Source of the DNA: Myxococcus eversor | Lineage (GTDB): Bacteria; Myxococcota; Myxococcia; Myxococcales; Myxococcaceae | DNA: 64,000 nucleotides | Direction of reading: 5' to 3' | Assembly (NCBI RefSeq): GCF_010894455.1 | Contig: NZ_JAAIXY010000013.1 | Span: 1-64,000, forward strand | Part shown: piece by piece, positions 1 to 9,941 of the stretch | How the letters are laid out: each line of letters starts with the position of its first letter | Numbering within the stretch: the stretch's first letter is position 1 | The notes under the pieces: generated by a model | The model's database searches: none | The model's input: only the letters and a program-made list of their open reading frames with translations | Told to the model about the DNA's origin: nothing | Made by a program: the position numbers and the translations under genes

Positions 1-2772
1 GCTCGGGTCCGCGCCGAGGAAGAGGCTCGACTGGCTGAAGAGGCTCGGGTCCGTGCCGAGGAAGAGAGTCGCGCGGAAGCAGCTCGACTAGCCGAAGAAG
101 CTCGGTTGGCTGAAGAGGCCCGGCTCGCGGAAGAAGCCCGACTGGCTGAAGAGGCTCGGCTGGCTGAAGAGGCTCGGGTCCGCGCCGAGGAAGAGCGTCG
201 CGCAGAAGAAGCCCGGCTGGCCGAAGAGGCGCGGCTGGCTGAAGAAGCTCGTGTCCGTGCCGAGGAAGAGCGTCGCGCAGAAGAGGCGCGGCTGGCCGAA
301 GAGGCTCGACTGGCCGAAGAGGCTCGTGTCCGTGCCGAGGAAGAGCGTCGCGCAGAAGAGGCGCGGCTGGCCGAAGAGGCTCGACTGGCCGAAGAGGCTC
401 AAGCCCGCGCGGAGGAAGAGCGTCGCGCGGAAGAAGCTCGGGCCCGTGCCGAGGAAGAGCGTCGCGCGGAAGAGGCTCGGCTGGCTGAAGAAGCCCAGCT
501 CCGCGCCGAGGAAGAACGCCGTGCCGAAGAGCTTCGGCTCGCGGAAGAAGAGCGTCGCGTCAAAGAGGCTCAACTCGCCGAAGAGATTCGGATCGCGGAA
601 GACGCCCAGCTCCGCGCGGAGGAAGAGCGACTCGCCGAGGAAGCACGGCTCGAGGAAGAGGCGCGTCACGCCGAGGAAGTCCGTCTCGAAGTCGAACGTC
701 GTCGCGCGGACGCGGTACGCCGCGCGAAGGAAGCGCGTCAGGCCGAACAGGCCCGCCTCGCGGAAGAACAGCGCCTCGCCGAAGAGGCCCGCCAGGCCCA
801 GGTCGTCGACCTCTCAGCCCCGTCGACTCCCGCCTCCGATGCCTCGGATGACATCGACGCCCTGACCCTCGACGTCGGTGACATCATCCCGGCGGACCCC
901 GACGAAGCCCCACCTCCGAACCCGTTCCCCCGCGCCTCCAACGTCCCGCCGCTCGCGGCGTCTTCAGCCCAGGCGGACCTCCCCCTCCACGCCGAGAGCC
1001 GCGAGGCCCTGCGCTCCGCCAGGGACCGTGCCCAGGCGGAGCTCCTCCACGACATGGAGGAGGCCCTGCGGCGCTCCAGGGCGCAGCCGCTCGAACCCTG
1101 GCTCGCGGACGAGCCCCCTGGCACCGTACCCCCCACCCGGACGCGAGACCGGGTCCCCGTCCAGGACGAGTCCTGGCGCGCGAAGGACACCGTCCTCACC
1201 CCACCCGCCGAGTCCGAGGCCGAACTGCCTCTGCTCGAGGCCGAGCCAGAGCCCGAATTCTGGGCTGTCACGGTCCCCTCCGGAGATCCACTCTCCGCAC
1301 CGCCCTCCCTGCCGCCGCGCGCCGTCGCGGGCCCTCCGGTCCTGACCCCCGTCGCGGGCCCTCCGGTTCTCACCCCCGTCGCCAAGGCCGGCCCTCCCGT
1401 CCTCATGCCCGCGGACCCCGAGCCCGGCCCCACCGAGGAGCCCGCCGGGCCGGAGACCGACGACAGCCTGTGGGCCACGCGCCCCGCACCCGCCGCCGCG
1501 CCGCCGCCGCTGCGCCTGGGTCCCACACCGACCAGGAAGGCCACCGAGGACGACCTCTGGCGCATCGTCTCCTTCGACAAGGACGAGGCCGCCGAGACGC
1601 TGACCGCCTCCTTCGAGGCCGCGCTCCAGCAAGTCGATGCCCACTTGGAGACGCTCGTCCGCTCGGATGTCAATCAGGCGAACGACGAACCGCCTGTCGA
1701 AGGCATCGTCGAAGCGACCATTGAATCCGACTTCGAGACCTTCCCCGGTGACAACACCGGCCCAACTGGCGAGACTGCGTGGTCCGAGCCGTCCGGTGAT
1801 CTGGACGACTGGGATTTCGACGAGGACGACGTGGCAGCGGATCCCTCCAACCCCGACGAGGCAGCGAAGCTGCGGCGCCAGCGCCTGCTGCGCCGTGCGA
1901 TGGAGAACATGGGCGTCCTCGGGAACCGAGGCCCCCCGGCCACCGCCACCGCCACGCCCGGGGCGGAGCCCGGCCCCACCGCCACCCCGGCCGCTCCCAC
2001 CGAGCCCCCCAAGCCGGACGAGGCGCGCCACGCCCAGCAGATCGAACAGCGCTTCGCCGACATCCAGGCCCGCAAGGACCACTTCTACGTGCTGGGCGTC
2101 CCCCAGGACGCCACGAGGGACCACGTCAAGTCCGCGTTCCTCAGCCTGGCCAAGGTCTTCCACCCGGACCGCCTGCCACCGACGCTGCCGCACCTCGCGC
2201 AGAAGATCACCTCCGTCTTCGAGGGCATCCGCGAGGCCTACGAGGTCCTCTACGACGACGCCCGCCGCAAGGCCTACATCCAGAACCTCCAGGCCCAGCA
2301 GTCCCTGCCCAGGGCTCCCCCCTCCCAGGGCTCGTCGTCCTCGTCGTCCCGCCCCGCTCCGGGCCGGCCGGAGAGCAGCCCCGACGACCTCTACAAGATG
2401 GGCGAGGTGTACTTCCGCAAGCGCGACTTCCTCACCGCGTCGGACCACTACGAGCGCGCCTACGCGCTGGACCCCAAGGCGACCTACCTGGCCGCGCGCG
2501 CCTGGGCCATCTACATGGACCCCTCGCGCAAGGCGGACATGGCCAAGGCCAAGCAGATGATGGCGGATGCGGTCCGCACCGACCCGAACTGTGACAGGGC
2601 CCACTACCAACTGGGCGTCATCGCCCGCGTGGAGGGCGACATGGACCGTGCGGAGCGCCACTTCCGCGACGCGGTGCGCTCCAACTCCAAGCACCTGGAG
2701 GCGAACCAGGAGCTGCGGCTCATCGACATGCGGAAGAAGAACCCACCCAAGAAGGGGGGATTCTTCCGCTGA
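1..2772 (+). CDS. Coiled-coil J-domain/TPR protein (5' partial)
   Basis: The reading frame is open from the first base, so the true start lies upstream; 923 residues are visible. Residues 1 to about 265 are an Ala/Glu/Arg/Leu heptad-rich coiled coil built from a 25-residue repeat. A long Pro/Ala/acidic linker follows, then a J domain at about 692-765 with an intact HPD motif (721-723, context FHPDRL), then TPR-like helices at about 793-905 and a basic tail. HPD-containing J domains stimulate Hsp70 ATPase, so a DnaK co-chaperone or scaffold role is the likeliest inference. There is no signal peptide in the visible part and no zinc-finger or client-binding region of classical DnaJ. The architecture suggests a large cytoplasmic scaffold, and the precise role is unknown. 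The gene stands apart from the next one by 215 bases. Confidence 0.85.
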   Translation, partial: ARVRAEEEARLAEEARVRAEEESRAEAARLAEEARLAEEARLAEEARLAEEARLAEEARVRAEEERRAEEARLAEEARLAEEARVRAEEERRAEEARLAEEARLAEEARVRAEEERRAEEARLAEEARLAEEAQARAEEERRAEEARARAEEERRAEEARLAEEAQLRAEEERRAEELRLAEEERRVKEAQLAEEIRIAEDAQLRAEEERLAEEARLEEEARHAEEVRLEVERRRADAVRRAKEARQAEQARLAEEQRLAEEARQAQVVDLSAPSTPASDASDDIDALTLDVGDIIPADPDEAPPPNPFPRASNVPPLAASSAQADLPLHAESREALRSARDRAQAELLHDMEEALRRSRAQPLEPWLADEPPGTVPPTRTRDRVPVQDESWRAKDTVLTPPAESEAELPLLEAEPEPEFWAVTVPSGDPLSAPPSLPPRAVAGPPVLTPVAGPPVLTPVAKAGPPVLMPADPEPGPTEEPAGPETDDSLWATRPAPAAAPPPLRLGPTPTRKATEDDLWRIVSFDKDEAAETLTASFEAALQQVDAHLETLVRSDVNQANDEPPVEGIVEATIESDFETFPGDNTGPTGETAWSEPSGDLDDWDFDEDDVAADPSNPDEAAKLRRQRLLRRAMENMGVLGNRGPPATATATPGAEPGPTATPAAPTEPPKPDEARHAQQIEQRFADIQARKDHFYVLGVPQDATRDHVKSAFLSLAKVFHPDRLPPTLPHLAQKITSVFEGIREAYEVLYDDARRKAYIQNLQAQQSLPRAPPSQGSSSSSSRPAPGRPESSPDDLYKMGEVYFRKRDFLTASDHYERAYALDPKATYLAARAWAIYMDPSRKADMAKAKQMMADAVRTDPNCDRAHYQLGVIARVEGDMDRAERHFRDAVRSNSKHLEANQELRLIDMRKKNPPKKGGFFR
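178..402 (+). repeat. 75-bp tandem repeat, three copies, in coding sequence
   Basis: Three near-identical 75-bp units begin at 178, 253 and 328. Each encodes 25 residues of the form VRAEEERRAEEARLAEEAR plus a second LAEEAR-like block. Diverged half-units continue on both sides. In-frame unit length means copy-number change would alter coiled-coil length without breaking the frame. Confidence 0.8.
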
Positions 2773-2904
2773 GGCCGCCTCCGGCGCCCCACATCGTACC
2801 CCGGCGGATGGGAGCCTCGGCCGGGGGCTCGCGCTACCCTCTGGGGCCTGCGCGCACCCCCTGGTTGATCGGGGGGCAGTCAGCTTCCCCGGGGCTCCAA
2901 CCCA

Positions 2905-2934
2905 TTGACATGCCTGGAAAGCGGGCAGGATGCT
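2905..2934 (+). promoter_or_regulatory. Possible sigma-70-type promoter for the 2988 gene
   Basis: A perfect TTGACA lies at 2905-2910, followed after 18 bases by GATGCT (2929-2934), a weak -10 match. The predicted transcript start near 2941 would leave a leader of about 47 bases. It is the only candidate seen in this 215-base gap, and the poor -10 box keeps confidence low. Confidence 0.35.
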
Positions 2935-2987
2935 CCCCCGCGCCGGGCTCTTCCGCGAATCGTCCTCCGTGATGAAAGGCAAGTAAC

Positions 2988-5705
2988 GTGGCCAAGCAGC
3001 ACCTGCTCCTGGTGGATGGGGACGCGAAGAGTCTTCGCGTGATGGAGGTCAGCCTGAAGAAGGCCGGCTTCTCCGTGACGACGGCCATCCACGGCAAGGA
3101 CGCCATCGAGAAGGTGCAGATCAGCCCACCGGATTTGGTGCTCGCGGACACCAAGATGCCGGAGATGGACGGCTTCGAGCTGTGCAAGACGCTCAAGTCG
3201 GATGACCGCTTCAAGTTCATCCCGTTCGTCTTCCTGACGAGCCAGAAGTCGGTCGAGTTCAAGGTGCGCGGCCTGGAGCTCGGCGGCGACGACTACCTGA
3301 CCAAGCCGATCTACATCAAAGAGATCGTCACCCGCGTGAAGATGATCCTCCAGAAGGCGGAGAAGGAGAGGATCGAAAAGCGGGAGACGACGAAGGGTGG
3401 CTTCGCCGGCAGCCTCGCCGACATGGGCGTGGTGGACCTGGTCCAGACGTTCGAGATTGGCCGCAAGACGGGCGTCATCTCCATCCAGGGCGAGCGCACC
3501 GGCACCGTCTACTTCAAGGAAGGTCGCGTCATCGACGCGGAGCTGGGCCGGCTCAAGGGCGAGAACGCCTTCTACCGGCTGCTCAATACGTTCGAGGGTC
3601 AGTTCGACGTCCAGTTCACCTCGCTGGACAGGCCCGAGCGCATCGAAATCTCCACGCAGGGCCTGTTGATGGAGGGCATGCGGCGCCTGGACGAGTGGGG
3701 GCGCATGCTCGAGCAGCTGCCTCCGCTGGAGACGGTGTTCGAGATTGACTACCACCAGCTCGCCGACCGCCTCTCCGAGATTCCGGACGAGGTGAACGGG
3801 CTGTTGCGCCTGTTCGACGGCAAGCGCGCGCTGAGCCGCGTGGTGGAGGACTCGGACTTCGAGGACCTGGCCGCGCTGGGCATCATCAGCAAGCTGTACT
3901 TCGAGGGCCTCATCCGCGAGCTGGGCAACGCGCCGCTGGAGCCGGTGCAGAGCAGCAAGCCCGGCATCGAGCAGTGGCTCAACGCGGCCCCGCCGGTGAG
4001 CGCACCCGTGGAGCCCGTGCCCCAGGCCCCGGTCGCCGCGCCCGTGGAGCCCGAGCCGCCCGTCGCCGTCGAGCCCGTGGCCCCGGAGCCGCCCGCCGTG
4101 CGCGTCATGCCGCCCAGCGTGCTCGCGCCGCCCGCGGGGGTGGAGGAGGAGCCCGTCACGGCGCCGCCCGAGGAGCACCTCGCTCCCACGCCGGCGATGC
4201 CCGCCGAAGTCGTCGTCTTCCACGCGCGTCCCAAGCGTCAGGGTCCCGTAGCCGAGGACCCGGCGGATATGGATGGTGACGCGCCCACGCTGCCGCCCGC
4301 GGTGGCCGAGGGCTCGTCCTTCCTCGTGGAGCCGCCTCCGGCCCATCGCGCGGTGGAGCACGCGCACCGCAGCCTGCTGCTCGACTGGAGCCGCGTGGAC
4401 ACGGAGGGCATCAGCGCGCCCACGACGTGGGGCCCGGGCTCGGTGTGGTCGCCGGGGCCGCGTGGCTTCGGGTCGAACGGGAGTTCCTCGGCACAGGCCT
4501 CGGCCTCGAGCGCTGCTTCCGCCGAGTCCGTGACGTCCTCGCGCGCGCCCATCTTCGGGGGCGCGGCGGTGGGGCCCAATCCCTTCCCGCCCGTGCCTCC
4601 TCCGACGCCCGCGCCTCCGTCTTCCGAGGTGACACTGGTGAGCGGCAACGAGTCCGCCGCCGATGTCGACACCATCGCGGAGGTCGAGGAGGTCCCCGCG
4701 ACGCCGCCGCAGCAGCTCGCGCTGCCCCCGTACCCGGGGCATGGGGCTCCCGCGCGTCCCGTCGCCGCGCCCTCCATCCCCGAGGAGCCGCCGACGCCGT
4801 CCGCGCCGCCTCCGTCGCTCGTCACCCCGGTGGTGCCAACGCCCGTGGTGTCGCCGACGCCCGTCATCACCGCCTCTCCGTCGCCCGCGCCCACGGTGAC
4901 GCCGTCGAGCCTGGCTTCCTCTGATTCGGAAGGGACGCCCGTTCGCCCCAAGCGCACGGGGCTCTACGTCGTGGGGGCGCTGGCCCTCATCGGCGCGGTG
5001 GCGGCGGTGGTCGTCATGGGAGGTCGAGGCGACAAGCCGAAAGACACGCCGCCTCCCGAACCGCCGAAGGTGGAGGCCGTCCAGGCCCCGCCGCCGAAGC
5101 CCCCGGACGTGGTTGTGCCCGTGGCCGCCGAGGCCGACTCGGGCACCGCCGTCGTCGAGGCGCCCGCCGCGAAGGACTCCGGCACCGTCGCCGTGGTGCC
5201 CGCCGCCACTGACTCCGGCACGGCCGTCGTCGGGACGCCCGTGGCCGCCGAGCCCGACGCGGGCACCGCCGTGGTGGAGGCGCCGCCCACCGCGGCGGAC
5301 TCCGGCACCGTGCAAGCCGCGGTGGACCCGGAGGTGGAGTACGCGGGGCTCCTCAAGCAGGCGCGCTCCGCCATCGTCGGCAGTCGGTACAAGTCCGCGG
5401 CGGCGTTCTTCCGCAAGGCGCTGGTCTTCAAGCCGGGTTCCACGGAGGCGAAGGCCGGGCTGGGCATCTCCCTGGTCAACGGCTTCGAGTCCGAGGCGGC
5501 CTTCCGCGAGGCCACGAAGCTGCTCGCGGATGTCGTGCGCGACGACGAGAAGCACTCACGGGCCTGGCTGTCGCTGGGCATGGCCTACCAGTCCATCGGG
5601 AAGAATTCCCAGGCGGCCGACGCCTACAAGAAGTATTTGATGCTGGAACCCTCGGGGGCATCCGCCAACGAGGTCCGCACGATGCTCAAGACGCTCGGCA
5701 ACTGA
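2988..5705 (+). CDS. Receiver-DUF4388 (PATAN) TPR membrane protein
   Basis: 905 residues from a GTG start preceded by an AAAGG-like ribosome site. The N-terminus is a response-regulator receiver domain (about 1-125) with phospho-acceptor Asp54 ([11 protein letters not shown]) and conserved Lys107 (TKP). A DUF4388/PATAN domain follows (about 136-230, [20 protein letters not shown]), a module common in delta-proteobacterial signalling. After a 400-residue Pro-rich linker there is one hydrophobic segment at about 657-678, then TPR-like repeats at about 783-905. By topology the receiver would face the cytoplasm and the TPR part the periplasm. No DNA-binding or enzymatic output domain is present, so signalling is probably through protein contacts. 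It is an orphan: no histidine kinase adjoins it. Confidence 0.85.
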   Translation: MAKQHLLLVDGDAKSLRVMEVSLKKAGFSVTTAIHGKDAIEKVQISPPDLVLADTKMPEMDGFELCKTLKSDDRFKFIPFVFLTSQKSVEFKVRGLELGGDDYLTKPIYIKEIVTRVKMILQKAEKERIEKRETTKGGFAGSLADMGVVDLVQTFEIGRKTGVISIQGERTGTVYFKEGRVIDAELGRLKGENAFYRLLNTFEGQFDVQFTSLDRPERIEISTQGLLMEGMRRLDEWGRMLEQLPPLETVFEIDYHQLADRLSEIPDEVNGLLRLFDGKRALSRVVEDSDFEDLAALGIISKLYFEGLIRELGNAPLEPVQSSKPGIEQWLNAAPPVSAPVEPVPQAPVAAPVEPEPPVAVEPVAPEPPAVRVMPPSVLAPPAGVEEEPVTAPPEEHLAPTPAMPAEVVVFHARPKRQGPVAEDPADMDGDAPTLPPAVAEGSSFLVEPPPAHRAVEHAHRSLLLDWSRVDTEGISAPTTWGPGSVWSPGPRGFGSNGSSSAQASASSAASAESVTSSRAPIFGGAAVGPNPFPPVPPPTPAPPSSEVTLVSGNESAADVDTIAEVEEVPATPPQQLALPPYPGHGAPARPVAAPSIPEEPPTPSAPPPSLVTPVVPTPVVSPTPVITASPSPAPTVTPSSLASSDSEGTPVRPKRTGLYVVGALALIGAVAAVVVMGGRGDKPKDTPPPEPPKVEAVQAPPPKPPDVVVPVAAEADSGTAVVEAPAAKDSGTVAVVPAATDSGTAVVGTPVAAEPDAGTAVVEAPPTAADSGTVQAAVDPEVEYAGLLKQARSAIVGSRYKSAAAFFRKALVFKPGSTEAKAGLGISLVNGFESEAAFREATKLLADVVRDDEKHSRAWLSLGMAYQSIGKNSQAADAYKKYLMLEPSGASANEVRTMLKTLGN

Positions 5706-5762
5706 GTGGGCGGCGGACCTCGCGGTGCCTTCCCCGTCCTGCTGGAAGTGAAGTGAGTCGCC

Positions 5763-6758
5763 TTGCTCGTCCTCGGCCTGGAAACCTCCTGTGATGAGAC
5801 CGCCGCCGCCGTCGTGGAGGACGGGCGGCGGGTGCTGTCGGACGTCGTCTCCACCCAGGTGGACATCCACCGGCGCTGGGGCGGCGTGGTGCCGGAGCTG
5901 GCGTCGCGCAACCACATCGTCCAGGTGATGCCCGTCATCCACGAGGCCCTGACGCGCGCGCAGAAGACTCTCGACGACGTGGACCTCATCGCCGTCACCT
6001 CCGGCCCGGGCCTCATCGGCGCGTTGCTGGTGGGGCTCCAGGTGGCCAAGGGGCTGAGCCTCGCCACCGGCAAGCCCTTCGTCGGCGCCAACCACCTGGA
6101 GGGCCACCTGTTGGCCATCCGGCTGCTGGAGGACGCGCCGGAGCCGCCGTTCCTCGGCCTCGTCGTCTCGGGGGGGCACACCAGCCTCTACGACGTGCAG
6201 GCGTTCGGCCACTACAAGCTGGTAGGCAGCACGCGCGATGACGCCGCGGGCGAGGCGTACGATAAGACGGCGCGCATCCTCGGGCTGCCGTATCCGGGGG
6301 GACAGCCCATCGACGAGCTCGCGAAGAAGGGTGACCCGGCGGCCATCCGCTTCCCGCGCGCGCTGCCGGGGGACAACTTCGACGTGTCCTTCTCCGGGTT
6401 GAAGACAGCGGTGCTCCACCACGTGCAGAAGCACGGCGTGCCCCAGGGACAGGCGCTGAACGACTTGTGCGCTTCGTTCCAGGAGGCGGTGGCGGACGTG
6501 CTGTCGAAGAAGTTGGTGGCCGCCGCGCGCAGGCTGGGCCACAAGAATCTCGTGTTGTGTGGAGGCGTGGCCGCCAACTCGCGGCTGCGGGCGCTGTGTC
6601 AGCAGCGCGCCGAGGAGCGGGGACTGCGCATGTTCCTGCCGCCGGTGCGGTTGTGCACGGACAATGGCGCGATGATCGCCGTCGCGGGGTATGAGGCCTG
6701 GCGCCGCGGTCTGCGCGGAGACTTCCGTCTGGCGGCAGACCCCGCCTGGCGCATGTGA
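5763..6758 (+). CDS. tsaD: tRNA N6-threonylcarbamoyladenosine transferase TsaD
   Basis: 331 residues, the usual length for the family. TsaD transfers the threonylcarbamoyl group to A37 of ANN-decoding tRNAs, working with TsaB and TsaE. The N-terminus MLVLGLETSCDETAAAVV fits the family exactly, which supports the TTG start. The metal-binding HxxxH is His111/His115 (GANHLEGH), and the C-terminal CTDNGAMIA motif is present. The stop overlaps the rsmA start by four bases, indicating translational coupling. TsaB and TsaE are not in this window. Confidence 0.95.
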   Translation: MLVLGLETSCDETAAAVVEDGRRVLSDVVSTQVDIHRRWGGVVPELASRNHIVQVMPVIHEALTRAQKTLDDVDLIAVTSGPGLIGALLVGLQVAKGLSLATGKPFVGANHLEGHLLAIRLLEDAPEPPFLGLVVSGGHTSLYDVQAFGHYKLVGSTRDDAAGEAYDKTARILGLPYPGGQPIDELAKKGDPAAIRFPRALPGDNFDVSFSGLKTAVLHHVQKHGVPQGQALNDLCASFQEAVADVLSKKLVAAARRLGHKNLVLCGGVAANSRLRALCQQRAEERGLRMFLPPVRLCTDNGAMIAVAGYEAWRRGLRGDFRLAADPAWRM

Positions 6759-7657
6759 GCAAGGACACCCGGTTGGAATCGCCCAGAGACATCCTCAAGC
6801 GCCATGGCCTTCGCCCGAAGTACAGCTGGGGCCAGAACTTCCTCGGAGACGAGGAGGCCCTTGAGGCCATCGCGGACGCGCTGCACCTGCGCGCCGGTGA
6901 GCCCGTCGTCGAGCTGGGGCCCGGCCTGGGCCACCTCACCCGCTTCCTCGCCGCCACCGGCGCGCTCGTCACCGCCGTGGAGCGGGACAGGGACATGGTG
7001 ACGGTGCTGGAGAAGGAGGCCATCCCCGGCGTGCGCGTGGTGGCCGGCAACGCCGCCACCGTGGACTTCGCCGAAGTGGCGGGTGCGCCCGAGGTCGCCG
7101 TCGTCGGCAACCTCCCGTATCACCTCTCCAGCTCCATCCTCTTCCGCGTGCTGGAGCAGCGCGCCCGCGTCTCCCGCGCCGTGTTCACGCTGCAGAAGGA
7201 AGTGGTGGAGCGGCTCGCCGCCGAGCCCGGCACGCGCGAGTACGGCCTGCTCACCGTGCTGCTCGGCCTGCACTTCGACGCGGAGAACGTCCTCACGCTG
7301 GAGGCCTGGCGCTTCCATCCGCCACCGAAGGTGGACTCCGCGGTGTTGTCGCTCACGCGCCGCAAGACGCCGCGCGCGCCCATCATCGACGAGGCGCGCT
7401 TCACCCGCGTGGTGAAGGCGTCGTTCGCCCAGCGCCGCAAGACGCTGCTCAACTCCCTCAAGTCCGACAAGGCGCTCGCCACTCCCGCGGTGATGCTGGC
7501 CGCGCTGGAGACGGCGGGCATCGACCCGATGCGCCGCGCGGAGACGCTCGCGCCGGAGGAGTTCGCCGCGATAGAGCGCGCGCTCGGCCCCGTGGCGCCG
7601 GGCACGGTGACGCCCAAGGTGGACCTGTCCGACGACGAAGGTGGGGCGGAGGAGTAG
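6755..7657 (+). CDS. rsmA: 16S rRNA dimethyladenosine transferase RsmA (KsgA)
   Basis: 300 residues from a GTG start that overlaps the tsaD stop (GTGA). The enzyme uses S-adenosylmethionine to dimethylate two adjacent adenines near the 3' end of 16S rRNA, a late check on small-subunit assembly. Visible motifs are QNFL (27-30), the SAM-binding ELGPGLG (53-59) and the catalytic NLPY (119-122). An acidic C-terminal tail (DLSDDEGGAEE) extends past the family core. Loss of this enzyme gives kasugamycin resistance in other bacteria. Confidence 0.95.
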   Translation: MSKDTRLESPRDILKRHGLRPKYSWGQNFLGDEEALEAIADALHLRAGEPVVELGPGLGHLTRFLAATGALVTAVERDRDMVTVLEKEAIPGVRVVAGNAATVDFAEVAGAPEVAVVGNLPYHLSSSILFRVLEQRARVSRAVFTLQKEVVERLAAEPGTREYGLLTVLLGLHFDAENVLTLEAWRFHPPPKVDSAVLSLTRRKTPRAPIIDEARFTRVVKASFAQRRKTLLNSLKSDKALATPAVMLAALETAGIDPMRRAETLAPEEFAAIERALGPVAPGTVTPKVDLSDDEGGAEE

Positions 7658-7693
7658 GGGAGGGGGCGGGCGTCTGCTCGCCTGTCTGCCTTG

Positions 7694-7975
7694 CTACCGG
7701 CAGCGCGTTCCGAGGGCCTGGAGCAGTCCGCCCTGTTGCTCCAGGAACGCGCGGAACTCCGCCTCGGGGATGCGCATGCGGGCCAGCACGTCGCGGAGAA
7801 TCTCCTCCACGGTGCCGTCCTTGCGCCGCTTCAATTCAAGCGCCGTCTTCAGCAGCACCACGCCGTAGAGCGGGTCTGCTTCCATGGGAGGCTGCTCGTC
7901 CGGTGCCTTGGGCGCGGCGCTCTGGCGGGCCTCTTCGAGCCGCACCACCGTCTTCGCCCGCTGCCTTCCACTCAT
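7694..7975 (-). CDS. Conserved-looking small hypothetical protein
   Basis: 93 residues if the internal ATG at 7975 is used; an upstream GTG would add about 21 residues of poor composition. The protein is predicted helical and charged, with a basic start (MSGRQRAKTVVRLEEARQ) and a central segment LYGVVLLKTALELKRRKDG. It has no signal peptide, membrane segment or recognisable enzymatic motif. It is convergent with rsmA across 36 bases. I do not recognise the family. Coding is supported by strong codon-position GC bias and by the lack of a better frame in the interval. Confidence 0.6.
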   Translation of the reverse strand: MSGRQRAKTVVRLEEARQSAAPKAPDEQPPMEADPLYGVVLLKTALELKRRKDGTVEEILRDVLARMRIPEAEFRAFLEQQGGLLQALGTRCR

Positions 7976-8202
7976 GACTGAAGGGCACCCCGCGCACACA
8001 CCATGGAATCGGTGCGGACCGTAGGGGATGCCCCCCACAGCGTCAAGCGAGCCCTGGGGGTTCCCGTCACCACCCGGGTCGTGGAAAATTGCCGATCCAT
8101 GCGGCCATGTTGTGTTATCCGCGCCCCCACGCGAGGCCCCGCGTCCTCGTCAGAGGCGGGCATGGGCCGCACCGCGCATTCCGGGTCGGGAGGCCTCGGC
8201 GG

Positions 8203-8847
8203 ATGGACTACCGGTACATCGTGGTCGAGGGGCCCATTGGCGTCGGAAAGACGAGCCTCTCCAACATCCTCTCGGAGCGGCTGAGCGCGCGGCGCGTGCT
8301 CGAAGTGGTGGAGGAGAACCCCTTCCTCTCCAACTTCTACACGGACCGGCAGAAGTTCGGCTTCCAGACGCAGATCTTCTTCCTCCTGTCGCGCTTCCGG
8401 CAGCAGCAGGAGCTGTTCCAGCAGGACCTCTTCCGCTCCGTCACGGTCAGCGACTACCTGTTCGCCAAGGACCGCATCTTCGCCCACCTCAACCTGGACG
8501 CTCACGAGCTGGCCCTCTACGAGCGCGTCTTCGAGGCGCTCGGGCCCCGCGTCACCAAGCCCGACGTCGTCGTCTACCTCCAGGCCCGCCTCGACGTGCT
8601 GCTCCAGCGCATCAAGAAGCGGGGCCGCGAGTTCGAACGCAAGTTCGACTCCACCTACCTGGAGGGACTGGTCCACGCGTACAACAACTTCTTCTTCCAC
8701 TACACGGAGACTCCGCTCCTCGTGGTGGACACCTCGGATATCGATTTCGTGAATAACGAGGCGGACCGGGAAGACTTGCTCGCGGCCATCCGGAAGGCGA
8801 AGCCGGGGACGCAGCATTACGTGCCCAGGGCCTCCCGGCGGCCCTGA
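8203..8847 (+). CDS. Deoxynucleoside kinase family protein
   Basis: 214 residues. ATG 8203 is chosen because GGGAGG lies 9 bases upstream and the family begins at the P-loop; longer in-frame extensions look non-coding. The P-loop is GPIGVGKTS (10-18), followed by a VVEENPFLSNFY segment and the DYLFAKDRIFA motif typical of bacterial deoxyadenosine/deoxyguanosine kinases. A basic lid (KKRGREFERKFD) is also present. The enzyme would salvage deoxynucleosides by 5' phosphorylation. Purine rather than pyrimidine preference is inferred from resemblance to the bacterial dAK/dGK branch. Confidence 0.88.
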   Translation: MDYRYIVVEGPIGVGKTSLSNILSERLSARRVLEVVEENPFLSNFYTDRQKFGFQTQIFFLLSRFRQQQELFQQDLFRSVTVSDYLFAKDRIFAHLNLDAHELALYERVFEALGPRVTKPDVVVYLQARLDVLLQRIKKRGREFERKFDSTYLEGLVHAYNNFFFHYTETPLLVVDTSDIDFVNNEADREDLLAAIRKAKPGTQHYVPRASRRP

Positions 8848-9012
8848 TTTCGGGCTCCTGTCGGGTTGGCCGCTGATGAAGTCCCACGGGCGCCCGGGCG
8901 GCGTTAGAGTGCGGGGGCCGACTTCGCGGCCTCCGGCGATCCCCAGTGGGGACGGCGAGGGGCAGCGAGGCGGCTTGAGCCGTATCCACCCTCACCCATC
9001 AGGAGGTGAACC

Positions 9013-9939
9013 GTGAAGGACAAGGTCACCATCCATTCGCTGAAGCGCTTCAAGCAGATCGGCCAGAAGATCTGCATGGTCACCGCTTATGACGCCACGT
9101 TCGCCCACATCCTGGACCAATCGGGTGCGGACGTATTGCTCGTCGGTGACTCGCTGGGCATGGTCATTCAAGGCCATGACTCCACGCTGCCCGTGACGAT
9201 GGACCAGATGGTCTACCACTCGGCGGCCGTCACCCGGGGCGCGAAGCGGGCGCACGTGGTGGGAGACATGCCCTTCTTGAGCTACCAGGTCTCCGCCCAC
9301 GAAGCGGTCCGCAACGCGGGCCGGCTGGTGACGGAAGGCGGCGTGGGCAGCGTGAAGCTGGAGGGTGGCGCCGAGTTCGCCGACACCGTCCGCGCCATCG
9401 TCCGCGCCAGCATCCCCGTCATGGGACACCTGGGCCTGACGCCTCAGTCGGTCCACAAGATGGGCGGCTATGTCGTCCAGGGCCGCGACGAGGAGCAGGC
9501 GCGCAAGATTCTCGACGATGCGCTCGCCCTGGAGGCCGCTGGCGCCTACGCGCTGGTGCTGGAGGGCGTGCCGCTGGAGCTGGCGCGCACGATTACGCAG
9601 AGCCTGTCCATCCCCACCATCGGCATCGGCGCGGGACGTTATTGCGACGGACAGGTGCTCGTCTGTTACGACCTCTTGGGAATGAACCCGGACTTCAAGC
9701 CCAAGTTCGTCAAGCGCTACGCCAACCTGCACGGCTCCATCACCGAGGCCACCGGCGCGTTCTTCACCGAGGTCCGCCAGGGCGCGTTCCCGGACGAGGA
9801 CCACTCGTTCAAGGCGACCAAGAGCATCCGCCTCGTGGCCCCCGCGGCCGTGGGCGCGGGCTTGCTCCCGGAGGGCGAAGTCGCCGCTCCCGCCGAGGGT
9901 GAGGAGAAGGTCGGCCCCGTCTACGGGATTCCGGTCTAG
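9013..9939 (+). CDS. panB: 3-methyl-2-oxobutanoate hydroxymethyltransferase PanB
   Basis: 308 residues from GTG, preceded by a very strong ribosome site (AGGAGGTGA, 9001-9009). PanB makes ketopantoate from ketoisovalerate and methylene-tetrahydrofolate, the first committed step of pantothenate and CoA synthesis. Metal ligands Asp46 (VGDSLGM) and Asp85 (GDMPF) and the catalytic Glu184 (LVLEGVP) are visible. About 40 C-terminal residues ([19 protein letters not shown]) go beyond the usual barrel. It is followed by panC after two bases, so the two form an operon. Confidence 0.95.
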   Translation: MKDKVTIHSLKRFKQIGQKICMVTAYDATFAHILDQSGADVLLVGDSLGMVIQGHDSTLPVTMDQMVYHSAAVTRGAKRAHVVGDMPFLSYQVSAHEAVRNAGRLVTEGGVGSVKLEGGAEFADTVRAIVRASIPVMGHLGLTPQSVHKMGGYVVQGRDEEQARKILDDALALEAAGAYALVLEGVPLELARTITQSLSIPTIGIGAGRYCDGQVLVCYDLLGMNPDFKPKFVKRYANLHGSITEATGAFFTEVRQGAFPDEDHSFKATKSIRLVAPAAVGAGLLPEGEVAAPAEGEEKVGPVYGIPV

Positions 9940-9941
9940 CC

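Noticed and set aside
178-402. Regular 75-bp repeats considered as a CRISPR or intergenic repeat
   Set aside because: Units are contiguous with no spacers and are in frame with a coiled-coil coding pattern.
2880-5555. Very long open frame antisense to the receiver-DUF4388 gene
   Set aside because: High GC makes long antisense frames common. Its product is Arg/His/Gly-rich low-complexity sequence without motifs, and the plus-strand gene explains the region.
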